Part shown: positions 1-7,013 of the stretch, one piece after another
Layout: every line of letters starts with the position of its first letter
How positions within the stretch are numbered: position 1 is the stretch's first letter
Assembly: GCA_029559475.1 (NCBI GenBank)
Contig: JAKQBN010000026.1
Location: 1-10,389, forward strand
Source: a bacterium
GTDB taxonomy: Bacteria; UBA4055
Reading direction: 5' to 3'
DNA: 10,389 bases
Position numbers and translations under genes: made by a program
The notes under the pieces: model-generated
Database searches by the model: none
Told to the model about the DNA's origin: nothing
Seen by the model: only the letters and a program-made list of their open reading frames with translations

Positions 1-978
1 ATCGTATCGGCGAATCCCCACATAAGGGATAAAAGCTCGATATCGAAGATAATGTATACGGTGATCATCTCGCTGATACCCGCGGTCTTCGCATCATACT
101 GGTTCTTCGGATTCAAAGCTATTATGCTGGAACTCGTCGCCGTGGTATCCTGCGTAATAACCGAAGCCGCGATACAGAAATTTAGAAAAAAGCCGGTCAC
201 AATCTCAGATGGCAGCGCTATGCTCACGGGACTGCTTCTTGCTTTTAACGTTCCCGCGGACATTCCGTGGTGGATCGTTATGCTCGGATCGGTTTTCGCG
301 ATCGCCATAGCAAAACAGGCTTTTGGCGGACTCGGATTCAATATTTTCAATCCGGCGCTGATCGGAAGAGCTTTCATGCTCGCTTCATGGCCTGTTCAAA
401 TGACATCTAACAAGTTCTGGACTCAGCCGTACACGCATGAAACTATGGATGCGATATCTTCAGCTACGCCATTAAATCTTGTAAAGACCGCTATAAAAGC
501 AAATCCTGAAATGAAAACGGTAGAGATACTCGCAGATAAAGGTATCGGTTACTGGGAGCTTTTCGTAGGAAGCGTATCAGGCTGTATAGGCGAAACTTCC
601 TTTATGGCTCTTTTTGCCGGCGTTATCGCGCTGATAATTCTGGGTCTTGTGAACTGGAGAGTTCCTTTCTTTTATATAGCCACCGTTTTCGTGATGACCT
701 GGCTGATGGGTTATGATCCCGTTTTCCATATACTTGCGGGCGGACTCGCTCTCGGAGCTTTCTACATGGCTACAGATATGGTAACATCGCCGCTTACGGA
801 TAAGGGCAACATAATTTTCGCTCTCGGACTCGGATTCCTGACTGTCTCTATAAGGATATGGGGCGGATATCCAGAAGGTGTTTCATATTCGATACTCATA
901 ATGAACTGCTTCGTGCCGCTTATAAATAAATATACCGTTCCGAAGAAATTCGGCTATGTTCAACCAAAGAAAGCGTAA
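1..978 (+). CDS. rnfD: Rnf complex membrane subunit RnfD (5' partial)
   Basis: RnfD is a multi-pass membrane subunit of the Rnf ferredoxin:NAD oxidoreductase and carries a covalent FMN. The reading frame is open from base 1. The first ATG (52) is not the true start, because the codons before it read VSANPHIRDKSSISKI, matching the conserved RnfD N-terminus (usually M-x-x-x-VSxxPHIR). Only a few residues are therefore missing upstream. Visible landmarks, in window-frame codons, are the conserved GFNIFNPALIGRA stretch at about 112-123 and the SSATPL motif, whose Thr156 (bases 466-468) is the expected FMN attachment site. About nine hydrophobic segments cover most of the protein. The gene ends 11 nt before rnfG, which has a good AGGAG ribosome site at 979-983. 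rnfC is expected just upstream. Family assignment is secure. Confidence 0.96.
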   Translation: MVSANPHIRDKSSISKIMYTVIISLIPAVFASYWFFGFKAIMLELVAVVSCVITEAAIQKFRKKPVTISDGSAMLTGLLLAFNVPADIPWWIVMLGSVFAIAIAKQAFGGLGFNIFNPALIGRAFMLASWPVQMTSNKFWTQPYTHETMDAISSATPLNLVKTAIKANPEMKTVEILADKGIGYWELFVGSVSGCIGETSFMALFAGVIALIILGLVNWRVPFFYIATVFVMTWLMGYDPVFHILAGGLALGAFYMATDMVTSPLTDKGNIIFALGLGFLTVSIRIWGGYPEGVSYSILIMNCFVPLINKYTVPKKFGYVQPKKA

Positions 979-989
979 AGGAGAAAAGA

Positions 990-1724
990 ATGGGAAATAT
1001 GTTCAAACTCGCAGCAATTCTCTTTATCGTAGGCGGCATAGCCGCAGGAGCGCTCGCTTTCTTCAACAGTTTTACAAAGCCGGCGATAGAGAAATTAAAA
1101 GCTGAAACAGAAACAGCCGCAAGAGAATATGTTCTCAACGGCATTGTTCCTGAAGATAAGATCAGCAGCGTAATTTACGAAAAGGACAGCGTTGAGGTGA
1201 ACGGTTCTTTCGAATATTTCTATAAAGTTAAAGAAAATGAAGAATCTTTCGGTCATATAGCATACATTTTCCTGGCTAAAGGATCCGGATTCTCGGGTGT
1301 TGTTGAAACTATGGTCTGTACCGGTCCGGAGTTCAAGATAAACAGAATAAAAGTGCTTAAGCATACCGAAACTCCGGGTCTGGGCGCGGAAGCACAGACG
1401 ATAAAATACGGCGATAAAGAGCCTTTCTTCGAGACATGGTTCAAAGATAAGAATTCATCAAAAGTCGTTGTAGAGAAAGACGATTCTTCTTCACCCGATA
1501 AAGTTCAGTCATTAACAGGCGCTACAATAACTACAAGAGCGGTTTGTAAAAGCATTAATGATTATACTGAACTTGTGAAGAAAGCGCTCGAGAAATCGGT
1601 TCAGGAAGAGGTCATATACATCGGCGACCCGTCAAAAGTAGTAGAGGTCGATATGGTAAAACTGCAGGCGCAGAGAGATTCGATCGAGAATGCTCAGGCT
1701 CAAATATCTGCGGGAGGTAAATAA
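990..1724 (+). CDS. rnfG: Rnf complex FMN-binding subunit RnfG
   Basis: RnfG (244 aa) is a single-span, extracytoplasmic subunit that carries a covalently bound FMN and relays electrons within the Rnf complex. A hydrophobic N-terminal anchor covers residues 6-25. The FMN-binding domain lies at about 85-195, with KHTETPGLGAEA at 124-135 and the flavinylation motif TGAT at 176-179; Thr179 is the expected phosphoester site. The position six residues before Thr179, often Asp in the flavinyl-transferase recognition motif, is Gln173 here. A flavin transferase (ApbE) would be needed for maturation; none is seen in the window. The ATG at 990 is set by AGGAG at 979-983. The stop codon overlaps the rnfE start by one base. 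The C-terminal tail, after about residue 200, is longer and more charged than the minimal domain. Confidence 0.96.
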   Translation: MGNMFKLAAILFIVGGIAAGALAFFNSFTKPAIEKLKAETETAAREYVLNGIVPEDKISSVIYEKDSVEVNGSFEYFYKVKENEESFGHIAYIFLAKGSGFSGVVETMVCTGPEFKINRIKVLKHTETPGLGAEAQTIKYGDKEPFFETWFKDKNSSKVVVEKDDSSSPDKVQSLTGATITTRAVCKSINDYTELVKKALEKSVQEEVIYIGDPSKVVEVDMVKLQAQRDSIENAQAQISAGGK

Positions 1725-2338
1725 TGGAATTTAAGAAAAATTTAACGAAAGGATTCTTTAAGGATAATCCGGTATTGGTACTGGGCCTGGGGCTGTGCGC
1801 AACTCTTGCCGTGACCACGAATATGATAAACGCGCTCGGTATGGGAGCGGCTACAACTTTCGTGCTTATAGGATCGTCAGTTCTCGTTTCCGCTTTAAAA
1901 AAAGTGACGCCGAACGACATCAGGATACCGATCTTCGTCGTTATGATAGCTACGTTCGTCACAATAGTCGATCTCAGCATGAAAGCATGGATGCCCGCTT
2001 TAAGCTCATCACTGGGAATATTTATACCACTGATAGTGGTTAACTGTATAATCCTGGGAAGGGCGGAAGCTTTCGCTTTTAAAAATTCCATCTGGGATTC
2101 AGCTGTGGATGCATTCGGAATGGGAATAGGTTTTACGATAGCTCTTTCTCTAATGTCCGGTTTCAGAGAAATACTCGGCAGCGGTACTTTTTTCGGATTT
2201 CCGCTTTTCGGATCTGCTTATAAGGGACCGTTAATGATGATTCTTCCTCCCGGCGGCTTTCTGATGCTCGGTCTGATACTGGCTTTCATAAACTGGAACA
2301 GGATTCGTAAAAGCAAAGGTAACGGAGGCTCCAAATGA
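1724..2338 (+). CDS. rnfE: Rnf complex membrane subunit RnfE
   Basis: RnfE (204 aa) is a six-helix integral membrane subunit homologous to RnfA and to NqrD/NqrE. The RnfA/RnfE pair is known to hold a [2Fe-2S] cluster at mid-membrane and to form the ion-translocation core. The two family-defining cysteines are present: Cys25 in the GLGLCA segment and Cys108 in LIVVNC. Other family features are NPVLVLGLG near the N-terminus, SSLGIFIPL at 95-103 and GRAEAFA at 112-118. The start ATG overlaps the rnfG stop by one base (TAATG) and is preceded by GGGAGG around 1712-1716, which argues for coupled translation. The end overlaps rnfA by 4 nt. Length is normal for the family. Confidence 0.97.
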   Translation: MEFKKNLTKGFFKDNPVLVLGLGLCATLAVTTNMINALGMGAATTFVLIGSSVLVSALKKVTPNDIRIPIFVVMIATFVTIVDLSMKAWMPALSSSLGIFIPLIVVNCIILGRAEAFAFKNSIWDSAVDAFGMGIGFTIALSLMSGFREILGSGTFFGFPLFGSAYKGPLMMILPPGGFLMLGLILAFINWNRIRKSKGNGGSK

Positions 2339-2940
2339 ATATGAATCATATGATAATGATAGCTATAGGATCGATATTTTTAAATAACTTCGTTCTCAGC
2401 AGATTCTTAGGAATATGTCCCTTCGTCGGCGTATCGAAAAAACTGGACAGTGCCGTCGGAATGGGTATGGCGGTCATTTTTGTGATGACGCTGGCTTCAT
2501 TCGTGACTTATCTGGTTTATTATTATATTCTGGTACCTTATCAGCTTGAATATCTTAATACGATCGCTTTCATTCTGACGATCGCGGCTCTTGTTCAGTT
2601 CATAGAGATGTTCATGAAGAAGAATATGCCGTCTTTATACTCTGCTCTCGGGATCTTTTTACCGCTGATCACAACGAACTGCGCGGTGCTGGGTGTGGCG
2701 ATACTGAATATTGATACGCTCTGGCCGGACGGTTCCCATTATACTTTTATTGAATCGATATGGAACGGATTTACGGGCGGAGTCGGATTTACGATCGCCC
2801 TTGTAATTATGGCGGGTATAAGGGAAAAACTGGAGCTTGCGGATCTGCCCGAAAGCATGAAAGGGCTTCCGATAGCATTTGTAACATCGGCTCTGATAGC
2901 TATGGCCTTTTTAGGCTTCAGCGGAATGAAAATAATGTAA
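2335..2940 (+). CDS. rnfA: Rnf complex membrane subunit RnfA
   Basis: RnfA (201 aa) is the partner of RnfE in the membrane core of the Rnf complex, with inverted topology relative to it. The [2Fe-2S] ligand cysteines are visible as Cys28 in FLGICPFVGVSKK and Cys116 in LITTNCAVLG. Both motifs are near-invariant in RnfA, and the six hydrophobic segments and overall length are normal. Two in-frame ATGs occur close together (2335 and 2341). The first is preferred because GGAGG at 2324-2328 sits 6 nt upstream of it and it gives the usual ATGA overlap with the rnfE stop. RnfB follows after a 23-nt gap. Confidence 0.97.
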   Translation: MNMNHMIMIAIGSIFLNNFVLSRFLGICPFVGVSKKLDSAVGMGMAVIFVMTLASFVTYLVYYYILVPYQLEYLNTIAFILTIAALVQFIEMFMKKNMPSLYSALGIFLPLITTNCAVLGVAILNIDTLWPDGSHYTFIESIWNGFTGGVGFTIALVIMAGIREKLELADLPESMKGLPIAFVTSALIAMAFLGFSGMKIM

Positions 2941-2963
2941 ACTAAAGGGTTCGGAGAGATTAA

Positions 2964-3890
2964 ATGGATATAGGACAAATTTTAACCGCATTAGTCTGGG
3001 TCGGGTTACTTGGAGCGGTATTCGGCGCAATACTTGCCTATGCTTCTAAAGTGTTCGCTGTAGAGGTAGACCCGAAAGTCGAGAAAATAAGCGGAATTCT
3101 GCCTCAGGCGAACTGCGGAGCCTGCGGATTTCCGGGATGCTCCGGTTATGCCAATGCTATTGTATCGTCGGGAGCCGAGATCAATCTCTGTTCACCCGGA
3201 GGAAAAGAGGTCGCAAATAAAATAGCCGAGATAATGGGTGTTACTGCAAAAGAATCAGTTCCGATGGTGGCTTACTGCGCCTGTAACGGAACTAAGGAGA
3301 ACGCGAAGAACAGGTTTGAATACTACGGGCCGAAGAGCTGCGCCAGCGCGGTTTTTGTGTCCGGCGGGCATAAGATGTGCGATTACGGATGTCTCGGTTT
3401 CGGGGACTGCGTGGAAGCCTGTCCGTTCGGGGCTATGGGTATGGGAGAGAACGGTCTTCCGTACGTTATTGATGAGAAATGCGTAGGCTGCGGAGCCTGT
3501 GTTCGCGCATGTCCGAAAGGCGTTATGAAGCTCATGCCGAGAGGAGCCAAGGTGTATCTTGCATGTAATTCGAATGCTAAGGGTAAGGAAGTTACGGATG
3601 CGTGTGTTGTCGGCTGTATCGGTTGTAAGATATGTTCGCTGCCTAAGACTACTCCGTCAGGGGCTATTAAGATGGATGGTGATCTGCCTGTTGTTAATTA
3701 TAATATTGAAGATACATTGACCGGGGCGAAATATAAGTGTCCGAAAGGCTGCTTTATTGATAAGGGCGACAGATCGAAGTCCGCTGATCAGATAGCAGCG
3801 GAAAAAGAAGCTTTTAAGGCTGAAGAGGCTAAGGCGGCTGAGGCTGCAAAGAAAGCGGCGCTTGAGAAGGCTGCGGATCAGAAAGCTTAA
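2964..3890 (+). CDS. rnfB: Rnf complex iron-sulfur subunit RnfB (long form)
   Basis: RnfB (308 aa) is the ferredoxin-like subunit that takes electrons from reduced ferredoxin and feeds the membrane part of the complex. A membrane anchor covers residues 5-29. The N-terminal cluster motif CGACGFPGC has Cys51, 54 and 59, completed by Cys76. A first ferredoxin pair follows: Cys139/143/149/153 and Cys173/176/179/183. A second pair begins with Cys214/218/221/224. In that last domain, the fourth cysteine of the first motif is Lys228 and the first three positions of the second motif are Glu249, Leu252 and Ala255, leaving only Cys259-Pro260. This is exactly the pattern expected for loss of one of two [4Fe-4S] clusters. 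The tail from about 270 is rich in Ala, Lys and Glu. The ribosome site GGAG is at 2953-2956. This is the last gene of the operon, before a terminator. Confidence 0.96.
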   Translation: MDIGQILTALVWVGLLGAVFGAILAYASKVFAVEVDPKVEKISGILPQANCGACGFPGCSGYANAIVSSGAEINLCSPGGKEVANKIAEIMGVTAKESVPMVAYCACNGTKENAKNRFEYYGPKSCASAVFVSGGHKMCDYGCLGFGDCVEACPFGAMGMGENGLPYVIDEKCVGCGACVRACPKGVMKLMPRGAKVYLACNSNAKGKEVTDACVVGCIGCKICSLPKTTPSGAIKMDGDLPVVNYNIEDTLTGAKYKCPKGCFIDKGDRSKSADQIAAEKEAFKAEEAKAAEAAKKAALEKAADQKA

Positions 3891-3910
3891 CTGGTAAAAG
3901 AGAATATTTT

Positions 3911-3935
3911 AAAGGGCGGAATTTCCGCCCTTTTT
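3911..3935 (+). terminator. Intrinsic terminator of the rnf operon
   Basis: A perfect 10-bp stem is formed by AAAGGGCGGA (3911-3920) and TCCGCCCTTT (3924-3933) around a 3-nt loop. Its 3' arm runs into a TTTTT tract (3931-3935). It lies 20 nt after the rnfB stop, the expected place for Rho-independent termination. The A-rich 5' side and T-rich 3' side could let it work in both directions. Confidence 0.93.
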
Positions 3936-4000
3936 AATTTGTGCGTAGGGCGTACCGCCTTGAAGTGTGTGATTATATGAATGTAAATGAAGGAGCTCTC

Positions 4001-4033
4001 TTACTTTCTTTTGCTTGTCCGAAAAGAAAGTAA
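4001..4033. repeat. Perfect 12-bp inverted repeat (hairpin)
   Basis: TTACTTTCTTTT (4001-4012) and AAAAGAAAGTAA (4022-4033) are exact reverse complements around a 9-nt spacer, GCTTGTCCG. The sequence just after it (ACAAAGAAAAGGACAG) repeats the same flavour. GGACA at 4043-4047 can pair either back to TGTCC in the hairpin loop (4016-4020) or forward to TGTCC at 4056-4060, so two mutually exclusive folds are possible. No T-tract follows, so it is not an ordinary terminator. From memory, close relatives of this hairpin are scattered in intergenic DNA of many unrelated bacteria. I could not check this. Confidence 0.8.
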
Positions 4034-4051
4034 CAAAGAAAAGGACAGCCC

Positions 4052-4164
4052 GAAATGTCCAGTTCAGAGCTGCCTGTCATATTGCTATGTACAGAGTAAG
4101 GTAAAAGAGATCAATGATAATATGAACAGAACCGCGCACTTCCGCTGGTCTCTGAACTGATTTC
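4052..4164. repeat. Long-range inverted repeat around an 80-nt interior
   Basis: CAGTTCAGAG (4060-4069) is an exact reverse complement of CTCTGAACTG (4150-4159). Past a 3-nt bulge (GTC, 4057-4059), GAAAT (4052-4056) also pairs with ATTTC (4160-4164), giving a 15-bp interrupted stem. Directly next to the two arms, CTGCCTG (4070-4076) and CAGGCAG (4164-4170) are a second complementary pair that cannot nest with the first. The paired ends could be those of a structured RNA or of a small non-autonomous mobile repeat. No flanking target duplication is visible. Confidence 0.6.
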
Positions 4165-4168
4165 AGGC

Positions 4169-4230
4169 AGGGAAGAAGGAAGAAAAAAAAGAAAAAGACG
4201 AAAAGGAAAAGAAAATGAGAAAGAAGATGG
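4169..4230. repeat. Polypurine tract
   Basis: The plus strand is uninterrupted purine from 4169 to 4198 and, apart from one C at 4199 and one T at 4215, is almost all A/G until about 4226. It includes an A8 run. The low-complexity strand asymmetry abuts the inverted repeat and accounts for the Phe-rich spurious frames on the opposite strand. Confidence 0.8.
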
Positions 4231-4423
4231 AATAGTGAAAGGTAAGGCAGATAGAAAATACGCACAGTTTGTATGAGCTGACCATAAAAGCGATTTATGA
4301 TTAAGGCGTGAGTGATTTTTTATGTTAAGAAATAGCATTATTCCGGGATCGGAATGTATGATATTTTAATAAAAAAGCGCGAAGCCCGTAAATCAGCTTT
4401 CGGTCAGCGGTACAAACAGCTCG

Positions 4424-4439
4424 AATTCTATTTAGAATT
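4424..4439. repeat. Short AT-rich dyad at the end of the lipoprotein gene
   Basis: AATTCTA (4424-4430) and TAGAATT (4433-4439) form a 7-bp dyad that overlaps the stop codon of the minus-strand lipoprotein gene (4438-4440). No T-tract follows directly in the transcription direction, so it is at best a weak 3'-end stabiliser. It could equally be chance in AT-rich DNA. Confidence 0.35.
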
Positions 4440-5112
4440 ATTTCAAAATACAGCTTACTGCTTTTGCGGAAAAAGCGGAACTGTTGACAACTCCTTCGAT
4501 CTTGAGAACGCCGAGATCGGTAAAATAGTAATACAGATCGTAATTAAGATCTGTTGTAATAAATGAACCGGATGACTGGATCATTCTCTTTTTAATACAG
4601 TTGACAATAGTATCGTTCAGGGTTATTGTAAAGCCGTTCTTATTCAAATCAAGCGAACTTATGAACAGCTCTTCGACAGAGGAATTGTCTTTATGGTCCA
4701 GAACGGTCTGCGGTTCATCGAAGATCACGGCATCTCCGTAGGGAAAACCTGATCTGTCCCGCTTCTCGCATCCATACTGAAGAAGCAGATCATTATCGTA
4801 CTCCAGCAGCTTTACATAAACTGTATCGTATTCCGGTTCAGACATCATCAAAGTGAACGCAATATCTTTGTAAAGGTAGAGATATCTGTTCGTAATTTCA
4901 TCGATCTGGTACGGCAGATAATCCTTTATTTCAGCAGAATCGGTAAAGGATCCGCTTCCCCGGGTGATTTCATAAACCCATTTATTCCCCGTCTTTAAAG
5001 GAAGTTTCCCGACATAGATCTCGTCAAATTCGTCATCAGATGCCGGAACGCAGCCGGATAAACAATAGGTTACGAACGCAAATAAGGCGGATCTAATTAA
5101 AAATTTAATCAT
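4438..5112 (-). CDS. Outer-membrane-type lipoprotein of unknown function
   Basis: I do not recognise a named family. The 224-aa product opens with a clear type II signal peptide: basic start (MIKF, R7), hydrophobic core and lipobox LSGC with Cys21 as the predicted lipidated residue. Val at +2 gives no inner-membrane retention signal by the enteric rule. The mature part begins acidic (SDDEFDE) and then has KLPLKTGNKWVYEI, a pattern I associate with secreted beta-rich lipoproteins of FCB-type bacteria. Its remaining length is rich in Tyr, Asp and alternating hydrophobic residues, and it ends with YYYFTDLGVLKIEG and a short tail. It contains Cys94, 144 and 219 besides the lipobox cysteines. The ATG overlaps the ispG stop by 4 nt (ATGA) and has no obvious ribosome site, so translation is probably coupled to ispG. 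It is the last gene of its operon. Confidence 0.88.
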   Translation of the reverse strand: MIKFLIRSALFAFVTYCLSGCVPASDDEFDEIYVGKLPLKTGNKWVYEITRGSGSFTDSAEIKDYLPYQIDEITNRYLYLYKDIAFTLMMSEPEYDTVYVKLLEYDNDLLLQYGCEKRDRSGFPYGDAVIFDEPQTVLDHKDNSSVEELFISSLDLNKNGFTITLNDTIVNCIKKRMIQSSGSFITTDLNYDLYYYFTDLGVLKIEGVVNSSAFSAKAVSCILK

Positions 5113-6173
5113 AGAGTATTGTTTAATGCGGAAATTTCATCTATCAGAACTTCAAGTACATTCGCTTCGGGGATCTTGCGTATGATCTCGCCTTTGCGGA
5201 AAAGCAGAAATTCGCCTATCCCGCCTGCAACCCCTATATCGGCTTCTCTGGCTTCGCCGGGTCCGTTCACGGCGCATCCCATTACAGCGACATTTATGCA
5301 GCCTCTTACTTTGATCTTGTCAAGCTCCGGTTCCAGCATTGCGACCAATTTCTCAAGGTTGACTTTCGTTCTTCCGCAGGTCGGGCACGAAATTAGGTTC
5401 ACGCCGTTGATCTGATATCCCAAAGAACGCAGGATGATTCTACCCGCTTTTATCTCCTGCTTTACGTCTCCTGTCAGAGATACTCTGATCGTATCTCCGA
5501 TACCCTCATATAGAAGAATGCCCAGACCGACCGATGATTTTATCGAACCCGAAAAAACACTGCCGGCTTCAGTAACTCCGAGATGCAGAGGATAATCGTA
5601 CATACTGCTTATCTTTTTATAGGATTCTACCATCAGAGGCACATCTGATGACTTCATCGAAAGAACGATGTCCGTAAAATTCTCTTCTTCGCAGTAGCAG
5701 ATGTATTTGACCATGCTCTCGACCATTCCATCAGCTGTAACTTTGTCATATTTTTTTAAAATGTCTCTTTCCAGCGATCCGGAATTAACGCCTATCCTGA
5801 CCGGAACGCCCTGCTTTTTGCATACCTGAAGCACTTCACGCGTTTTTTCCCTTCCGCCGATGTTCCCGGGATTGATCCTGATCTTATCCGCACCGTATTC
5901 TGCGGCAAGCATAGCCAGTTCGTAGTCGAAATGGATATCTGCAACGAGCGGTATGTGAATATGCTTTTTTATTTCCTTAAAAGATTCTGCCGATCTCTTA
6001 TCCGGAACTGTCGATCTTACAATGTCGCAGCCGGCATCCTCAAGCTCAAGGATCTGTTTAACCGTTGCTTCGGTATTTTCAGTAAAAGTGTTCGTCATTG
6101 ACTGAACGGCTATCGGATTCATTCCTCCGATCACGACCGATCCGATCCTGACCTTTTTTGTTTTTCTTCTCAT
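5109..6173 (-). CDS. ispG: 4-hydroxy-3-methylbut-2-enyl diphosphate synthase IspG (GcpE)
   Basis: IspG catalyses the reductive ring opening of methylerythritol cyclodiphosphate to HMBPP, the penultimate step of the MEP isoprenoid pathway, using a [4Fe-4S] cluster and ferredoxin/flavodoxin electrons in the cytoplasm. Diagnostic motifs are VQSMTNT (23-29), VADIHFD (77-83), KIRINPGNIGG (97-107) and HLGVTEAG (197-204) in the TIM barrel. The C-terminal cluster domain has Cys263 and Cys266 (CPTCGR), Cys300 and Glu307 (GCAVNGPGE), all ligands present. At 354 residues it is the short bacterial form without the central insert found in Bacteroidota/Chlorobi and plants. The ATG lies only 3 nt after the upstream rodZ-like stop, and the end overlaps the lipoprotein gene by 4 nt, so the three are one transcript. 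Confidence 0.98.
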   Translation of the reverse strand: MRRKTKKVRIGSVVIGGMNPIAVQSMTNTFTENTEATVKQILELEDAGCDIVRSTVPDKRSAESFKEIKKHIHIPLVADIHFDYELAMLAAEYGADKIRINPGNIGGREKTREVLQVCKKQGVPVRIGVNSGSLERDILKKYDKVTADGMVESMVKYICYCEEENFTDIVLSMKSSDVPLMVESYKKISSMYDYPLHLGVTEAGSVFSGSIKSSVGLGILLYEGIGDTIRVSLTGDVKQEIKAGRIILRSLGYQINGVNLISCPTCGRTKVNLEKLVAMLEPELDKIKVRGCINVAVMGCAVNGPGEAREADIGVAGGIGEFLLFRKGEIIRKIPEANVLEVLIDEISALNNTL

Positions 6174-6176
6174 AAT

Positions 6177-7013
6177 TTATTCCAGTCCGTAAACGTTTTT
6201 TAAATATGTTCCGATCTTATCTGACTGCTTAACCCGCTGAACTCCTCTCACAGTCGCTTTCAGGTATGAACTGTATCCGCTGTAATTTTTCAGATCATCA
6301 AGAGCACTTTCCCCGTTGAATTCGATCCTGACCGCGCCGCTCTGACCGAGCTTGGCCTCGATAATATTTTCAGCCTTTATATCGAGATCCTTTCCCGGAA
6401 CGAGCATGATCTCCGAAACCTGAAGCGTATCGGAATAGTAATAAATGTAGCATGAATCGGAAGCTATAATTCTCATTGAAAAATATTCAGCATCCTCATC
6501 TCCCACCATAAAAGAATCTCTTACTGCAACGCTTATCTTATCCTGCGGATCGCCTTCGATCGTGATGATCTTAACCATAGATTCGCTTTTTTCGCTTTTC
6601 TCATCCTCATTCAAAAGCACATACATGTGGCGGATGAACATGAAAAGCAGCAGACCTATAACAAGTCCGATAAAAAATTTTCTGTGAATGTAAACGAAAA
6701 GCAGGATCTTTCTAATGAACTCGGCAGCGGGATTATTTTTCTTTTTCCCGTTCTCGGACTCGGTAAGCATTTCTAAGATCATGTCCTTCTGCTTCTTTTT
6801 TTCTTCATCTTCGGGGATATCTACGTTCAAGAGTCCGGCGTACTTTTTTAAAAAAAGATCGTAATATGATTCAGGAAGTGATTTAATGTCATTGTTTTCT
6901 ATCGCTTCGATAAAACTGCCGCGGATCTTTATTTTTTTTGAAACATCCGCAACGGATAATCCAATCTCAGTTCTTTTATCCTTCAGTATTTTGCCGATAT
7001 TATTTTCCAACAA
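6177..7013 (-). CDS. rodZ: RodZ-like membrane-anchored helix-turn-helix protein
   Basis: The domain order is that of RodZ, which links the MreB cytoskeleton to the cell-wall elongation machinery. A cytoplasmic HTH_25-type helix-turn-helix spans about residues 5-65 (IGKILKDKRTEIGLSVADVSKKIKI, then YYDLFLKKYAGLLNVD). A Lys-rich linker follows (71-100), then one transmembrane helix (about 112-129) and an outside domain resembling DUF4115 (about 145-240). In RodZ the helix-turn-helix binds MreB rather than DNA, so DNA-binding regulation is possible but less likely. Length (278 aa) is normal. The start is unusual: two consecutive TTG codons (7013-7011 and 7010-7008) and no ATG near, with only a weak purine stretch (GGAAACGG) upstream. 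It is the first gene of the operon, about 20 nt after a predicted promoter. Orthology to RodZ is likely but rests on architecture. Confidence 0.85.
   Translation of the reverse strand: MLENNIGKILKDKRTEIGLSVADVSKKIKIRGSFIEAIENNDIKSLPESYYDLFLKKYAGLLNVDIPEDEEKKKQKDMILEMLTESENGKKKNNPAAEFIRKILLFVYIHRKFFIGLVIGLLLFMFIRHMYVLLNEDEKSEKSESMVKIITIEGDPQDKISVAVRDSFMVGDEDAEYFSMRIIASDSCYIYYYSDTLQVSEIMLVPGKDLDIKAENIIEAKLGQSGAVRIEFNGESALDDLKNYSGYSSYLKATVRGVQRVKQSDKIGTYLKNVYGLE

Larger units (their letters stand above)
3936..4437. other. Gene-free intergenic region between convergent operons
   Basis: About 500 bases separate the rnf terminator from the end of the minus-strand lipoprotein gene. Open frames here are short, have no good ribosome sites and give low-complexity products (for example Phe/Leu/Ser runs on the minus strand from the polypurine tract), so I call no gene. 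The stretch holds a small GGCG/CGCC dyad near 3949-3959, a perfect 12-bp hairpin at 4001-4033, a longer inverted repeat at 4052-4164 and a polypurine tract at 4169-4230, listed separately. I see nothing recognisable in 4231-4420. Confidence 0.7.

Noticed and set aside
52-978. ATG at 52 as the start of rnfD
   Set aside because: The upstream in-frame codons from base 1 encode the conserved VSANPHIRD sequence of RnfD, so the true start is off the window.
3949-3959. GGCG-TAC-CGCC mini-dyad after the rnf terminator
   Set aside because: A 4-bp stem with no further context is expected by chance.
4077-4338. Two overlapping minus-strand frames with Phe/Ser/Leu-rich products
   Set aside because: They are by-products of the polypurine tract (TTT/TTC/CTT codons), overlap each other in different frames and have no family resemblance.
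4365-4396. Possible minus-strand terminator (GGGCTTCGCGC followed by TTTTTT)
   Set aside because: The stem is only two to four pairs with a G-G mismatch. The T6 run is suggestive, but the hairpin is too weak to call.
4354-4566. 70-codon plus-strand frame near the end of the lipoprotein gene
   Set aside because: Its second half is antisense to the well-supported lipoprotein gene, it has no convincing ribosome site and its product resembles nothing.
5119-5415. 98-codon plus-strand frame inside ispG
   Set aside because: It is antisense to ispG, whose motifs are fully conserved, and is a codon-bias shadow.
2964-6173. Functional link between Rnf-reduced carriers and the ferredoxin-dependent IspG next door
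   Set aside because: The two are in convergent operons separated by a terminator and about 500 bases, so adjacency alone does not support a link.
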